The notes below the pieces were generated by a model. That model was not told where the DNA came from, did no database searches, and saw only the letters and a program-made list of their open reading frames with translations. Below, in pieces: positions 54,663-63,842 of a stretch of 64,000 bases of DNA. The stretch covers positions 620,001 to 684,000 of the forward strand of contig NZ_CP126158.1 of assembly GCF_030127145.1 (NCBI RefSeq), written 5' to 3'. The stretch comes from Halobaculum halobium. Lineage in GTDB: Archaea > Halobacteriota > Halobacteria > Halobacteriales > Haloferacaceae. How positions within the stretch are numbered: the first letter of the stretch is position 1; every line of letters starts with the position of its first letter. A program made the position numbers and the translations under genes.

Positions 54663-55487
54663 ATGACCAGCCTCGACACGTCCGCCATCGACGAACTCGA
54701 CCCGCGAGCGAGACACGAGAGCAGCGTCGCCGTCGTCACCGGCTCCACCCGCGGGATCGGCGCCGGTGTCGCCCGCCGACTCGCGGCCGAAGGGGCGCGG
54801 GTCGTCGTCACGGGGCGCAGCGAGGACGCCGGCGCCGAGACTGTCGCCGACATCGAGGAGTTCGGCGGCGACGCGGTCTTCGTCCGCGCGGACATGCGCG
54901 ATCCGGACGACATCGCCGCGCTGTTCGAGGCCACCGTCGAGGAATTCGGCCGACTCGACGTGCTCGTCAACAACGCCGGCGTCGAGACGTACACGGCCGC
55001 CGACGAGGCCGAGTTGGACGACTGGAACTTCGTCCTCGAGACGGACTTCCGCTCGTACTGGCTGTGCGCCAAGCACGCCCGCGAACACATGGACGAGGGC
55101 GCCATCGTCAACATGTCCAGCAACCACGCGTTCGCGACGACGCCGAGCATCTTCCCGTACAACGCCGTGAAAGCTGGAATCAACGGGATGACTCGCTCGA
55201 TGGCGATCGACTTCGGCCCCGACGTGCGGGTCAACACGGTGAACCCCGGCTGGGTCGCCATCGACCGCACCACCGGGCACATGGACGACGAGCGCCGCGA
55301 GGAGCTCGCGAGCATCCACCCGACCGGTCGGATCGGGGCCCCCGAAGACGTCGCCGCCGCGGTCGCGTTTCTCGCGAGCGACGAGGCCGGCTTCGTCACC
55401 GGCGCGAGCCTCACCGTCGACGGCGGCCGGTCGGCGGTGCTGCAGGACGACTTCCTCCCGGACTACCGAGCGCGCCGCGAGGAGTGA
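54663..55487 (+). CDS. SDR-family oxidoreductase
   Basis: 274 residues. Classical short-chain dehydrogenase: cofactor motif VVTGSTRGIGAGVARRL (TGxxxGIG), VLVNNAGVETYTAADEAEL (NNAG), Ser in VNMSSNHAFATTP, catalytic Tyr-x3-Lys in PYNAVKAGINGMTRSMAIDF, and TVNPGWVAIDRT. Placement after dgoD suggests a sugar or aldose dehydrogenase, perhaps galactose dehydrogenase, but that is inference from neighbourhood. The N-terminal 20 residues precede the domain and are unconserved. Confidence 0.87.
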   Translation: MTSLDTSAIDELDPRARHESSVAVVTGSTRGIGAGVARRLAAEGARVVVTGRSEDAGAETVADIEEFGGDAVFVRADMRDPDDIAALFEATVEEFGRLDVLVNNAGVETYTAADEAELDDWNFVLETDFRSYWLCAKHAREHMDEGAIVNMSSNHAFATTPSIFPYNAVKAGINGMTRSMAIDFGPDVRVNTVNPGWVAIDRTTGHMDDERREELASIHPTGRIGAPEDVAAAVAFLASDEAGFVTGASLTVDGGRSAVLQDDFLPDYRARREE

Positions 55488-55593
55488 GCCGTCCCGAACA
55501 GCCGATGCCCCGGCCGCCGCGCGTGCGACTGTCGCGGACCTGGCTGCCAACGACTCCGGCGGAGGTTTACGCTCGCAGTCCGTCCTCGCGGGT

Positions 55594-56211
55594 ATGACCC
55601 CCGACGAAGTCCGCGAGGACTGGGCCGAGCGCGAGGGGGACTTCTCCCCGCGCTACTACGCCGAGAAGGGACCTGACGACACGAGCGAGGCGGTCCGGTC
55701 GGCGATCGAGTTCTACGTCGGCGACGACGCGCGAGTGCTCGAACTCGGCTGCGGCTCCGGTCGACATCTCGAACACCTCCGACGCGGCGGCTTCGACCGA
55801 CTCGCCGGCATCGACATCAACGGCGAGTCGTTCGACGTGATGGGAGAGCACTTCCCCGGGCTCGCGGCGACCGGCGAGTTCCATACGGGCGCCATCGAGG
55901 ACGTGCTCTCCGAGTTCGACGACGACGCCTTCGACGCGGTGTACTCGGTCGAGACGCTCCAGCACGTCCACCCCGAGGACGCGTGGGTGTTCGAGGAGGT
56001 CGTCCGCGTCGCCTCGGACCTGCTCGTCACCGCCGAAAACGAGGGTAACGGCGCCCAGCGGGGCCGCGAGGGCGCCGAGGTGAGCTACGTCAACGACGAG
56101 TTCCCGCTGTACCACCGCAACTGGAAGGACGTGTTCTCCGAGTTAGGCGGCGTGCAGGTCGTGAAGGAGCCGACGGAACGGGACACGATCCGGGCGTTCA
56201 AACTGGCGTAG
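55594..56211 (+). CDS. Class I SAM-dependent methyltransferase
   Basis: 205 residues. Motif I VLELGCGSGRHLEHLRRGGF (about 46-65), the acidic residue in LAGIDINGESFDVM, then GAIEDVLSEFDDDAFDAVYS and ETLQHVHPEDAWVFEEVVRV. Length is the minimal form. No substrate-specific feature. It is the last gene of the galactonate-side cluster, 106 bases after the SDR gene. Confidence 0.85.
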   Translation: MTPDEVREDWAEREGDFSPRYYAEKGPDDTSEAVRSAIEFYVGDDARVLELGCGSGRHLEHLRRGGFDRLAGIDINGESFDVMGEHFPGLAATGEFHTGAIEDVLSEFDDDAFDAVYSVETLQHVHPEDAWVFEEVVRVASDLLVTAENEGNGAQRGREGAEVSYVNDEFPLYHRNWKDVFSELGGVQVVKEPTERDTIRAFKLA

Positions 56212-56334
56212 GGTCGTTCGGACCGTTCACGAGATCGGCGGTCTCGGTCGTCTCACCGATCTACTGGGCGGAGCGGCACAGGACCGCTCCGCCGCCCGTC
56301 CGAGACCTCGTTCGCTCCGCTCACTCGGTCTCGC

Positions 56335-58314
56335 TTACTTCCCTTCGAACTCGGGCTCCTCGTCGGACATGAACGCCATCACGCCCTCCATGAGGTCGTC
56401 GGTGTTCATGAGCTGGCCGAACGCCTGGGCCTCGATCTCCAGCCCCGCGTCGGTGTCGTCGCGGCCGGCGAGCATCGCGCGCTTGGTGTAGCGCTGGGCC
56501 ACCGGCGGACCGCCGGCCAGGTCCTGCGCGAGCTCCATGGCCGCCTTCTCGAGGTCCTCGTTGGCGACGACCTCGTTGATGAAGCCGTAGTCGGCCATCT
56601 CCTCGGCGTCGTAGCGCTCGGCGGTGAAGATGATCTCCTTGGCCCGGCCCTCGCCGACGATGTGGCGAAGGCGCTGTGTTCCGCCCCACCCCGGCAGGAG
56701 TCCGAGGTTGTGTTCGGGCTGACCCAGCTCCGAGCGCTCGGAGGCGACGCGCAGGTCGGCGCACGTCGCGAACTCCATCCCGCCGCCGAGACAGAAGCCG
56801 TCGATCCCGGCGACGACCGGGAGGTCCGAGGACTCGAACTTCCCGAACGTCGACTGGCCCTTCCGGGAGAGCTCGACCGACTGCAGGGGGTCGCCGCCGC
56901 CGGCGGCCATGCTCTGCACGTCGGCGCCGGCGGAGAAGGCGCGCTCGCCCTCGCCGGTGACCAGCACCGCGCGAACGCCGTCGTCGGCCTCCAGCTCCTC
57001 GATGGCGACGCCGAGCTCGTCCAGCAGTTCGCCCGAGATGGTGTTCATCCGATGCGGGCGGTCGAGGACGATGTGGCCCACTTTCCCCTCGCGTTCGATC
57101 CGGATCGTCTCGAACTCCACGGCGTCGTCATCGTCGCCACCGCCGTAGAAGCCGCGGTCCTCCTTGACGAGTTCGCGGAGGTAATCGACGGCCTCGTAGC
57201 GCTCGGCCCCCGTCTCCTCGTGGCGCTCGTCGAGCGTCGAAAGCAGCGCGTCGAGGCCGACCTGGTCGGCCATCTTCGCCGGGCCGTCCGGGAAGCCCGC
57301 ACCGAGCTTCACCGCCTGATCGATGTCGGCGGCGTCGGCGACGTCGTTGCCGATGAGGCCCGCGACCTCGTTCGCCATCACGGCGAGGAGGGCGTGCTTG
57401 ACGGCATCGTCGGTCTCGTCCGACGGGACCTCGGCGCCAGGGCCGTCCTCGTAGTCGTAGAAGCCCGCGCCGGTCTTCTTCCCCAGGTTCTCGTTGTCGA
57501 CCTTCTCGGTCAGCAGCGGGCACGGCTCGTAGGCGTCACCGAGCACCTCGTGCATGTACTCGAGGACGTGGACCCCCACGTCGATGCCGACCTGGTCGGC
57601 CAGCTCGAAGCTGCCCATCGGGAGGCCCATGTCGTACTTCGTCGTGGAGTCGACTGCCTCGATCGTCGCCTCGCCCTCGTGGACGAGCCACGCCGCCTCG
57701 TTCATCAGCGGGACGAGCACGCGGTTGACGATGAACCCGGGCGAGTCCTTCCGGACGCGCACCGCGGTTTTGCCCATTCGCTCGGCGACGGCCTCGACCA
57801 GATCCATCGTCTCCTCGGACGTGTGCGCCCCGGAGATGACCTCGACGAGCTGCATGCGCACCGGCGGATTGAAGAAGTGCATCCCGCAGAAGCGCTCCTC
57901 GCGGTCGGTCACCTCCGAGAGCTCGGTGATCGAGAGACTCGACGTGTTCGACGCGAAGACGGTCCGGTCGGGCGCGTGCTCTTCGACATCCGCGTACACG
58001 TCCTTCTTGATGTCCATCTTCTCGGGGACCGCCTCGATCACGAGATCCGCGTCGGCGACGGCGTCCTCGACGGGGACGACCGCCGTGACGCGCTCCAGCG
58101 CTGCGTCAGCGTCGCCCTCGGATATCTGGTCCTTCTCGGCGAGCTTCCCGAGGGACCACTCGATCTGGTCGTACCCGTTCTGGACGAACTCCTCGTTGAT
58201 GTCCCGAAGGTTCACGTCGTATCCGGCGAGCGCGGCGACCTCCGCGATGCCGTGGCCCATGTTTCCGGCGCCAAGCACTGCGACCGTCTCTACGTCATCA
58301 ACGTCCATGTGCAT
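56335..58314 (-). CDS. 3-hydroxyacyl-CoA dehydrogenase / enoyl-CoA hydratase fusion
   Basis: 659 residues from MHMDVDDVETVAVLGAGNMG. The N-terminal dehydrogenase (about 1-290) has the NAD site AVLGAGNMGHGIAEVAALAG and FASNTSSLSITELSE, MHFFNPPVRMQLVEVI and PGFIVNRVLVPLMNEA. A 3HCDH C-terminal helical domain follows (about 290-400), then a crotonase-fold enoyl-CoA hydratase (about 410-655) with GEGERAFSAGADVQSMAAGG, GIDGFCLGGGMEFATCADLR and ELGQPEHNLGLLPGWGGTQR (conserved Glu). Performs two consecutive beta-oxidation steps. The arrangement dehydrogenase-first is the reverse of E. coli FadB. A second ATG at 58308 is possible. Confidence 0.92.
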   Translation of the reverse strand: MHMDVDDVETVAVLGAGNMGHGIAEVAALAGYDVNLRDINEEFVQNGYDQIEWSLGKLAEKDQISEGDADAALERVTAVVPVEDAVADADLVIEAVPEKMDIKKDVYADVEEHAPDRTVFASNTSSLSITELSEVTDREERFCGMHFFNPPVRMQLVEVISGAHTSEETMDLVEAVAERMGKTAVRVRKDSPGFIVNRVLVPLMNEAAWLVHEGEATIEAVDSTTKYDMGLPMGSFELADQVGIDVGVHVLEYMHEVLGDAYEPCPLLTEKVDNENLGKKTGAGFYDYEDGPGAEVPSDETDDAVKHALLAVMANEVAGLIGNDVADAADIDQAVKLGAGFPDGPAKMADQVGLDALLSTLDERHEETGAERYEAVDYLRELVKEDRGFYGGGDDDDAVEFETIRIEREGKVGHIVLDRPHRMNTISGELLDELGVAIEELEADDGVRAVLVTGEGERAFSAGADVQSMAAGGGDPLQSVELSRKGQSTFGKFESSDLPVVAGIDGFCLGGGMEFATCADLRVASERSELGQPEHNLGLLPGWGGTQRLRHIVGEGRAKEIIFTAERYDAEEMADYGFINEVVANEDLEKAAMELAQDLAGGPPVAQRYTKRAMLAGRDDTDAGLEIEAQAFGQLMNTDDLMEGVMAFMSDEEPEFEGK

Positions 58315-58470
58315 CGCCTCGGAGTCCCCCCGATTCAACGTTTCCCTCCGCCGCGACGCAAACACGACACCAGTTTTCCGGAGTTCTCCTGAGGGCGCTC
58401 GCGGACCACCCCGTCTCGCGATGGGTCGTCCCCCGAAAGCCGTTTCTCGCCCGCGCACCCACCGCGAGGT

Positions 58471-59133
58471 ATGCCAGTGGACACAGACGCCGACGCGTTC
58501 GACGATCTCGACGCGGCCGACCGCGAGGCGCTGGCGGAACTCAGCGATGACGACCGTCTCGGGCCGGTCATCGACCGACACGGTCCGCTCACGATCGAGC
58601 CGGCCGACGACCCCTTCGAACGGCTCGTGGTGTCGATCCTGCGCCAGCAGGTGTCGATGGCCTCGGCGGCGGCGACCCGCGAGCGACTGTTCGACGCCGT
58701 CGAGGTGACGCCCGGGGGGCTGCTCGCGGCCGACGAGTCGACGCTGAAAGACGCCGGCCTCTCCAGACAGAAGACCCGGTACGTCCGCAACGTCGCCGAG
58801 GCGTTCGCGGACAACGGGTGGGACCACGAGGCGTTCGCCGCGATGAGCGACGGGGAGGTCCGCGAGGAGTTGACCGCGATCACCGGCGTCGGGGAGTGGA
58901 CCGCGAACATGCAGTTGTTGTTCACGTTGGGACGACCGGACGTGTTCCCGGTCGGCGATCTCGGCGTCCGAAAGGGCATGGAGGAGCTACACGGCCGCGA
59001 GATGAGCCGCGCGGAGATGGTCGAGGAGGCCGAGCGATGGGCGCCGTACCGCAGCTACGCGTCGCTGTACCTGTGGCGCGCGAAGGAGGACATCGCCGCC
59101 AGCGTCGACGAAGTCGTGGGAGAAGAGTCGTAG
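58471..59133 (+). CDS. DNA-3-methyladenine glycosylase II (AlkA-like, HhH-GPD)
   Basis: 220 residues. HhH-GPD fold: DDPFERLVVSILRQQVSMAS, the helix-hairpin-helix ELTAITGVGEWTANMQLL, and the catalytic Asp in VFPVGDLGVRKGMEEL. No 4Fe-4S cluster cysteines follow, so it is not an EndoIII/MutY type. Removes alkylated purines. It lacks the E. coli AlkA N-terminal domain, as in archaeal shorter forms. Divergent from the fused beta-oxidation gene. Confidence 0.9.
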   Translation: MPVDTDADAFDDLDAADREALAELSDDDRLGPVIDRHGPLTIEPADDPFERLVVSILRQQVSMASAAATRERLFDAVEVTPGGLLAADESTLKDAGLSRQKTRYVRNVAEAFADNGWDHEAFAAMSDGEVREELTAITGVGEWTANMQLLFTLGRPDVFPVGDLGVRKGMEELHGREMSRAEMVEEAERWAPYRSYASLYLWRAKEDIAASVDEVVGEES

Positions 59134-59204
59134 CCGCGATCCGTTTTCGGAGTGTGGCGTTGCCACTCCAAGCGGTGAAAAGACGGAGAGATGAGAGTGA
59201 CCGC

Positions 59205-59804
59205 CTACAGCTCGACGGCCTGCTTGTTGCCGAGCGATTCGGGCACGCTGAACCGGATACTCGTGGTTGCGCCGGCCATCGTGTTGATCTTGATGGTCAC
59301 TTCGTCGCCCTCGTTGAGATTACTCCCGGCAATCGGGGTGACTTCAAACACGAGATTCAGGCGGTCGTCAGCGTCGTTGAGAACGTTGTCGGAGTTGTCG
59401 GAGTCCTTCACAGCGACGTACGAGAACTTGTCTGTCATCGACGGCCCCTGCGAGTAGTTCTGCGTCGTCGACGTCAGCTGGTAGGTCCCGGTGGGACCGA
59501 TCCAGGTGACTGTGGCGTTCTGAATGTCGATCTCGCCGGCGCCGGGCGCCTGCGTCACCGTCACGTTCACGATGTCAATTGTATCTCCGCTCACGTTACC
59601 CACCGTGGCGACCTCTTGCACGCGGTCACTGACCTGCTTACTACTCTGTTGGCCCGTTTCCTGTGATTTGCTCTGGAGGAAGCCGGCGGTGTTGATCAGG
59701 ACACCCGCGGCGATCGCCGCCACGAGTACCATCGCGATGAACACGATGAGCGTCCCGATGCCCACCTGCCCGCGCTCTTCCTCCTCGGTGATGAATTCGA
59801 ACAT
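59205..59804 (-). CDS. Archaellin (archaeal flagellin)
   Basis: 199 residues from [20 protein letters not shown]. Class III signal peptide, cut after Gly12 (EEERG | QVGIGTL), followed by the hydrophobic assembly helix [20 protein letters not shown] that packs in the filament core. The outer beta domain contains Asn-x-Ser/Thr sites ([34 protein letters not shown]) typical of glycosylated haloarchaeal archaellin. No other fla genes are adjacent. A TATA-like ATATC (59871-59880, minus strand) lies 67 bases upstream, giving a short leader. A longer reading to 59936 is not credible. Confidence 0.88.
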   Translation of the reverse strand: MFEFITEEEERGQVGIGTLIVFIAMVLVAAIAAGVLINTAGFLQSKSQETGQQSSKQVSDRVQEVATVGNVSGDTIDIVNVTVTQAPGAGEIDIQNATVTWIGPTGTYQLTSTTQNYSQGPSMTDKFSYVAVKDSDNSDNVLNDADDRLNLVFEVTPIAGSNLNEGDEVTIKINTMAGATTSIRFSVPESLGNKQAVEL

Positions 59805-60009
59805 TGTGGTTGGTTCCGACCCGTCCGCGACGGCGGACCGGGTATGTCTCAAAACGGTGCTCACGATGGTGATATACCTTCGCTGCCAGGTTTCATCTTC
59901 GATAACGGGGGCCTGCAGCGTCGCGACTGCGATCAAGAGGTAGTAACGAGTAGAAACGCGTCGTCTCGCGTGGGTCGCCCGCCCAACCGGTCCGAACGGA
60001 GTCGGCCGC

Positions 60010-60207
60010 CTACTCCTCGTCGTCTTCGTCGTCGTCTTTCATCGTCTGGAGCTGCGACACAAGGTCGTCGGTGGAGGCACCCGCCTCGAAGCTCGCCTCG
60101 CCCTCGTGTTCGTTCTCGTGGGCGTCGACGGTCGACCCGTCGCCCGCGTCGCCGCCGTCGTTCTGCTGACGCTCCTGCTCGGATTCGTCGTAGCTACCAA
60201 AGCCCAT
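60010..60207 (-). CDS. DUF5786 family protein
   Basis: 65 residues. [20 protein letters not shown] at the N-terminus and [20 protein letters not shown] at the C-terminus are the two conserved patches that I recall for haloarchaeal DUF5786. Very acidic (about a third Asp/Glu). Unknown function; usually a single small gene. Lies between archaellin and the RimK fusion, same strand. Confidence 0.85.
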   Translation of the reverse strand: MGFGSYDESEQERQQNDGGDAGDGSTVDAHENEHEGEASFEAGASTDDLVSQLQTMKDDDEDDEE

Positions 60208-60283
60208 ACCAACTACTCGTGGCGCGAGTGGGAAAAACAGTCCGGCCTGTCTCGCGCGTGCGAGTCGCTGTCGGGGACGCGAG

Positions 60284-61642
60284 TTACTCCTCTGTGCCCT
60301 CCTCTTCTTCCTCGTCGCTATCGGGGGTGCTCCCCTCGTCGGCGCGGCGCTGGACGTCCACGCGGTAGTGTTCGAGGATGTCGCGCCCGAGGAGGACGGG
60401 ATACGCCATGTGCGAGCGGTCCTCGACGCTCGCGGTGACGGTGTGCTGTTCGCCGCCGATGCCGACGACGAGGTCGACGACGGGCCGCGCCTTCCCCGAC
60501 TTGACGGAGCCGGACTTGATCCGAGTCATGCTCTTGATCGGACCGGCGCCGATCTCGGCGGCGAGTTTGGTGTCGATCGACGAGCGCGTCGCGCCGGTGT
60601 CGGACTTGGCGAACGCCTGGGTGGACCCCTGGGTGCCGGCGACGCGCACCTCCTCGATGTAGCCGATGATCGGGATCTGCCCGTCGTTGATCCGACGCTG
60701 GGGCGGCATACACGAGGGCGTCGAGTCGTCAAGCACCGCAGACAGGTCCTCGACGCGGTCCCCGTCGACGCTTCCGCCGCCGCGCTCGATCGCCACCCGA
60801 GCGATGTGCGGCGCGGGCGAGCGGCCGCTGGCGGCGAACAGCCCCTTGAATCCCGCCGTGGGGTTCACCTCCAGGACGTACCAGCCGTCGTACCCCTCCA
60901 CGAGGTCGACGCCGGCGTAGTCGAGTCCGATCGTCTCGGTCGCCTGCAGCGCCATCTCTCTGGCCTCCTCGTCGAGCGACGCCGTCGCGTCTTCCACGTC
61001 GCCGCCGAGCGCGACGTTGGTGCGCCAGTCTCCCTCCGGCGCGTAGCGGTTCATCGCGCCGACGACCTCGCCGCCGACGACGTACACGCGGGTGTCGTGG
61101 TGGCGCGAGTCGTCGCGGTCGATGAGTTCCTGGAGGAACGCTTGCCGATTCCCGACCATCGGGTTGACCGGATCGTCGAGGTCGATCTTCCAGGTCCCGC
61201 CGCCGTGGGTGCCGATCGCGGTCTTGTACACGCCTTCGGCTCCGAATCGGGCGCGGCCCTCGTTGAGGCGGTCGTTGGACAACGCGAGGAGGGCGTCCGG
61301 GACGCGAACCCCGTCCTCCACGAGCGCGACGGCGGAGGCGAACTTGTGCATCGCGGTGAGCACCGCTGACGGCTCGTTGAGAATGGGTCGCGCTCGACCG
61401 AACGTGTGGGCCAGTCCGAGCCCCTCGGCCGGTTGTTCGATGTTCGACAGCAGCATTCGATTGGCGATCACGTCGACGCCCGGCTCGATCGTGACCTCGC
61501 CGTCTTCGAGGCTGACGGCGGCGTTCTCGCGACGGAGCCACTTCGGTTCGTGTCCCAGCGCCTCGACCGCGTTGCAGATCGCTTTCGTCTCCTTGCTCGT
61601 GTGCAGCGAGAGCACGCCGACGCGTACTGGATCTTCAGTCAT
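60284..61642 (-). CDS. RimK-family ATP-grasp ligase fused to a retropepsin-like (RimB-type) domain
   Basis: 452 residues from MTEDPVRVGVLSLHTSKETK. ATP-grasp N-domain and catalytic core (about 1-310): NEPSAVLTAMHKFASAVAL, YKTAIGTHGGGTWKIDLDD, VNPMVGNRQAFLQELIDRDD, TIGLDYAGVDLVEGYDGWYV and the metal-binding LEVNPTAGFKGLF. The C-terminal domain (about 330-445) has GYIEEVRVAGTQGSTQAFAK, a DTGATRSS motif (Asp348) and YPVLLGRDILEHYRVDVQRR, resembling the ATP-dependent zinc-protease/retropepsin family encoded beside RimK in bacteria. The family adds amino acids, often glutamate, to protein or small-molecule carboxylates. Divergent from a succinylglutamate-desuccinylase-type gene. Confidence 0.85.
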   Translation of the reverse strand: MTEDPVRVGVLSLHTSKETKAICNAVEALGHEPKWLRRENAAVSLEDGEVTIEPGVDVIANRMLLSNIEQPAEGLGLAHTFGRARPILNEPSAVLTAMHKFASAVALVEDGVRVPDALLALSNDRLNEGRARFGAEGVYKTAIGTHGGGTWKIDLDDPVNPMVGNRQAFLQELIDRDDSRHHDTRVYVVGGEVVGAMNRYAPEGDWRTNVALGGDVEDATASLDEEAREMALQATETIGLDYAGVDLVEGYDGWYVLEVNPTAGFKGLFAASGRSPAPHIARVAIERGGGSVDGDRVEDLSAVLDDSTPSCMPPQRRINDGQIPIIGYIEEVRVAGTQGSTQAFAKSDTGATRSSIDTKLAAEIGAGPIKSMTRIKSGSVKSGKARPVVDLVVGIGGEQHTVTASVEDRSHMAYPVLLGRDILEHYRVDVQRRADEGSTPDSDEEEEEGTEE

Positions 61643-61766
61643 ACAGATCGACTTGTCGGGGCCGTCAAATGTGTCCCGGTCGGTCGAACCGCGTGCCAAT
61701 CGGGGACACCCGTCGTCGATCCCGGCGACGCGGTACTTTATCACGCTCGGTCGCACACCGGCGATC

Positions 61767-62789
61767 ATGACTGCTGCCGACGCCTTCACGTACAACGGGG
61801 GCCGGGTGGACCCGGGGGAGCGACAGAACATCCGGTTCGTGGTGTCGGAGACGTACCTCGGTGACCCCGTCCGGATCCCGGTCACGATCATCAACGGCGA
61901 ACGGCCGGGACCGACGGCGTTCCTCTCTGCGGCCGCCCACGGCGACGAACTCAACGGGATCGAGGTCGTCAGGGAGGTGGCCTACGAGTGGGATCTCGAC
62001 GACCTCGCCGGGACGCTCATCTGCCTGCCCGTGTTGAACGTCCCCGGCTTTCTCGCCCAACAGCGATATCTCCCGGTGTACGACCGCGACTTGAACCGCT
62101 CGTTCCCCGGGTCGGCTGACTCGACGAGCGCGAAACGGATGGCCGCGCGCATCTACACTAACTTCATCGAGCCCTGCGACTTCGGCCTCGACTTCCACAC
62201 GTCGACGCGGGGGCGGACGAACATGATCCACGCACGCGCCGACATGGCCGACTCCGACGCCGCCCGACTCGCCCGCGCGTACGGGACGAACGTCATCATC
62301 GACAGCGAGGGCTCGTCCGGGATGCTCCGAACGGAGGCGGTGACCGACGGCATCGCGGCGATCACCGTCGAGATGGGCGAGGCACACCGCTTTCAGCGAA
62401 CGCTCATCGACGAGGCGCTCTCTGGCGTGCGCTCGACGTTCGCCGAGTACGGCATGCTCGACGCCGAGCGTGTTCGGTGGCCCGGCTGGCGGACGGTGAT
62501 CACCGACGCGCGCGAAAAGACCTGGCTGCGGGCCGACGCTGGCGGGATGGTCGACATGCACTTCGAGCGGGGATCGCTCGTCCACGAAGGAGACACCGTC
62601 TGCACCATCACGAACCCGTTCAAGGACGACAACATACTTGTCGAGGCACCGTTCACCGGGCTGCTCGTCGGGATTCTCGAGAACCCGGTCGTGTACCCCG
62701 GTAACCCGCTGTGTCATCTCGTCCAACTCGACGACCGGACGCGACGTGTCGTCGAATTGGACCAGAGTCCGTCCGGGACTGTCGAGTAA
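61767..62789 (+). CDS. Succinylglutamate desuccinylase/aspartoacylase family protein (M14-like)
   Basis: 340 residues from MTAADAFTYNGGRVDPGERQ. Zinc-ligand motif SAAAHGDELNGIEVVREVAY (HxxE), second His in FGLDFHTSTRGRTNM, and the general-base Glu in AITVEMGEAHRFQ. A beta-sandwich C-terminal domain (about 240-335) follows with RADAGGMVDMHFERGSLVHE and PFTGLLVGILENPVVYPG. Divergent from the RimK fusion with a 124-base interval; the two families form a recurring triad with a zinc protease in bacteria, here two of the three being fused. Confidence 0.88.
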   Translation: MTAADAFTYNGGRVDPGERQNIRFVVSETYLGDPVRIPVTIINGERPGPTAFLSAAAHGDELNGIEVVREVAYEWDLDDLAGTLICLPVLNVPGFLAQQRYLPVYDRDLNRSFPGSADSTSAKRMAARIYTNFIEPCDFGLDFHTSTRGRTNMIHARADMADSDAARLARAYGTNVIIDSEGSSGMLRTEAVTDGIAAITVEMGEAHRFQRTLIDEALSGVRSTFAEYGMLDAERVRWPGWRTVITDAREKTWLRADAGGMVDMHFERGSLVHEGDTVCTITNPFKDDNILVEAPFTGLLVGILENPVVYPGNPLCHLVQLDDRTRRVVELDQSPSGTVE

Positions 62790-62843
62790 GGGGAGGACCC
62801 AGTAGTCGCGTCCGCGCCGAGACGCGGGTGCCGTTTCTTTGCG

Positions 62844-63812
62844 TCACGCAACGACCCTGAGGTCGGGAGTCACGACCACCTGCTTGTCGCCGTTCGGTGG
62901 CTCGAAGGCGACGGAGCCATCGTCCCGATGACGCGCCCGCCACGAGAGGAACGTCCCGAACCGTCGCCAGGCCCCCTCGCCGTCGGCGGTTCGACCGTCG
63001 GTGTGTTCGGCGGCGTCCGACGCGGTTCCGACGGTCTCCGGTCGGGTGCCGACGGCGTCGCCTCCGCCGCCGGCGTCGACACCGTCGGCCGCGGGGTTTC
63101 CGAACAACGGGTGAGTGATGCGCCCCCTGCCGCACGTCTCACACACGACCTCCGCGAGGGCGGGATAGGCGGTGTGGCAGTCGGGACAAATCCCGTCGGT
63201 CGCGTGGTCGGGACACCGCGTGAGGCGTCCGTCGACGCCGCCGCCGCACTCCAGACATATCCCCTCGATCATGGGTCGAAGCCGGCGTTCGAACACCCGG
63301 TGGGCCCGGTGGACCAGCGGTGTCGGGTCCAACCGCTCGACGATCGTCGGCGGCAAGACGATCCCGGAGAGCGTGCCCGACGGGCACTCGTCAGCGCCGA
63401 AGAGTCCCTCACACGCCGCACAGCAGGTGAACAGGTGGTGGTCGGTGTAGATCACGTGCACGTCACCTCCGCAACGGGGACACCGAGCATCGACCGGCTC
63501 GGCGTCGAGTTCGGCGTCGCCGTCGACGATACCGCGTTCGAGCAGTCGGACCGTCTCCCGACCGGGCTCGCGCAGCCGATAGCCGTTCGGCGTCTTCTCG
63601 ACGAACCGACCGGTGAGTTTCCCGAGGTGGTAGCTGAACTTCCCGCTGTCTTCCTCACCGACGGTTCGACGGAGATCACTGTACGCCATCGGGTCGGTCC
63701 GCGGGCCCGCGCGCGACTCGCGCTCAGCGAGCGCGCGGAGGATCGACAGGCGGAGGTCGTCGCCGAGAAACGAGAACGCGTCGACCGCGCGGTTGGTCGA
63801 ACGACCGGTCAC
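62844..63812 (-). CDS. Winged-helix protein with zinc-ribbon C-terminal domain (ArsR/DUF7351-like)
   Basis: 322 residues from GTG 63812 (MTGRSTNRAVDAFSFLGDDL). The N-terminal winged helix (about 8-90) includes LRLSILRALAERESRAG, YSDLRRTVGEEDSGKFSYHL, GKLTGRFVEKTPNGYRL. Then cysteine pairs: CPRCGGDVHV, FTCCAACEGL, GICLECGGGV/CPDH, CPDCHTA and CETCGRGR form three probable zinc knuckles. C-terminal ~100 residues are low complexity. A TATA box ends 23 bases before GTG, which also has GGAG nearby. Probably a transcription factor. Confidence 0.8.
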   Translation of the reverse strand: MTGRSTNRAVDAFSFLGDDLRLSILRALAERESRAGPRTDPMAYSDLRRTVGEEDSGKFSYHLGKLTGRFVEKTPNGYRLREPGRETVRLLERGIVDGDAELDAEPVDARCPRCGGDVHVIYTDHHLFTCCAACEGLFGADECPSGTLSGIVLPPTIVERLDPTPLVHRAHRVFERRLRPMIEGICLECGGGVDGRLTRCPDHATDGICPDCHTAYPALAEVVCETCGRGRITHPLFGNPAADGVDAGGGGDAVGTRPETVGTASDAAEHTDGRTADGEGAWRRFGTFLSWRARHRDDGSVAFEPPNGDKQVVVTPDLRVVA

Positions 63813-63834
63813 TATCGCTCCTGCGGCGCGCGCC

Positions 63835-63842
63835 GATATAAC
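63835..63842 (-). promoter_or_regulatory. TATA box of the winged-helix zinc-ribbon gene
   Basis: Minus-strand GTTATATC 23 bases before the GTG at 63812. Rules out the longer reading extending to 63983. Confidence 0.7.
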
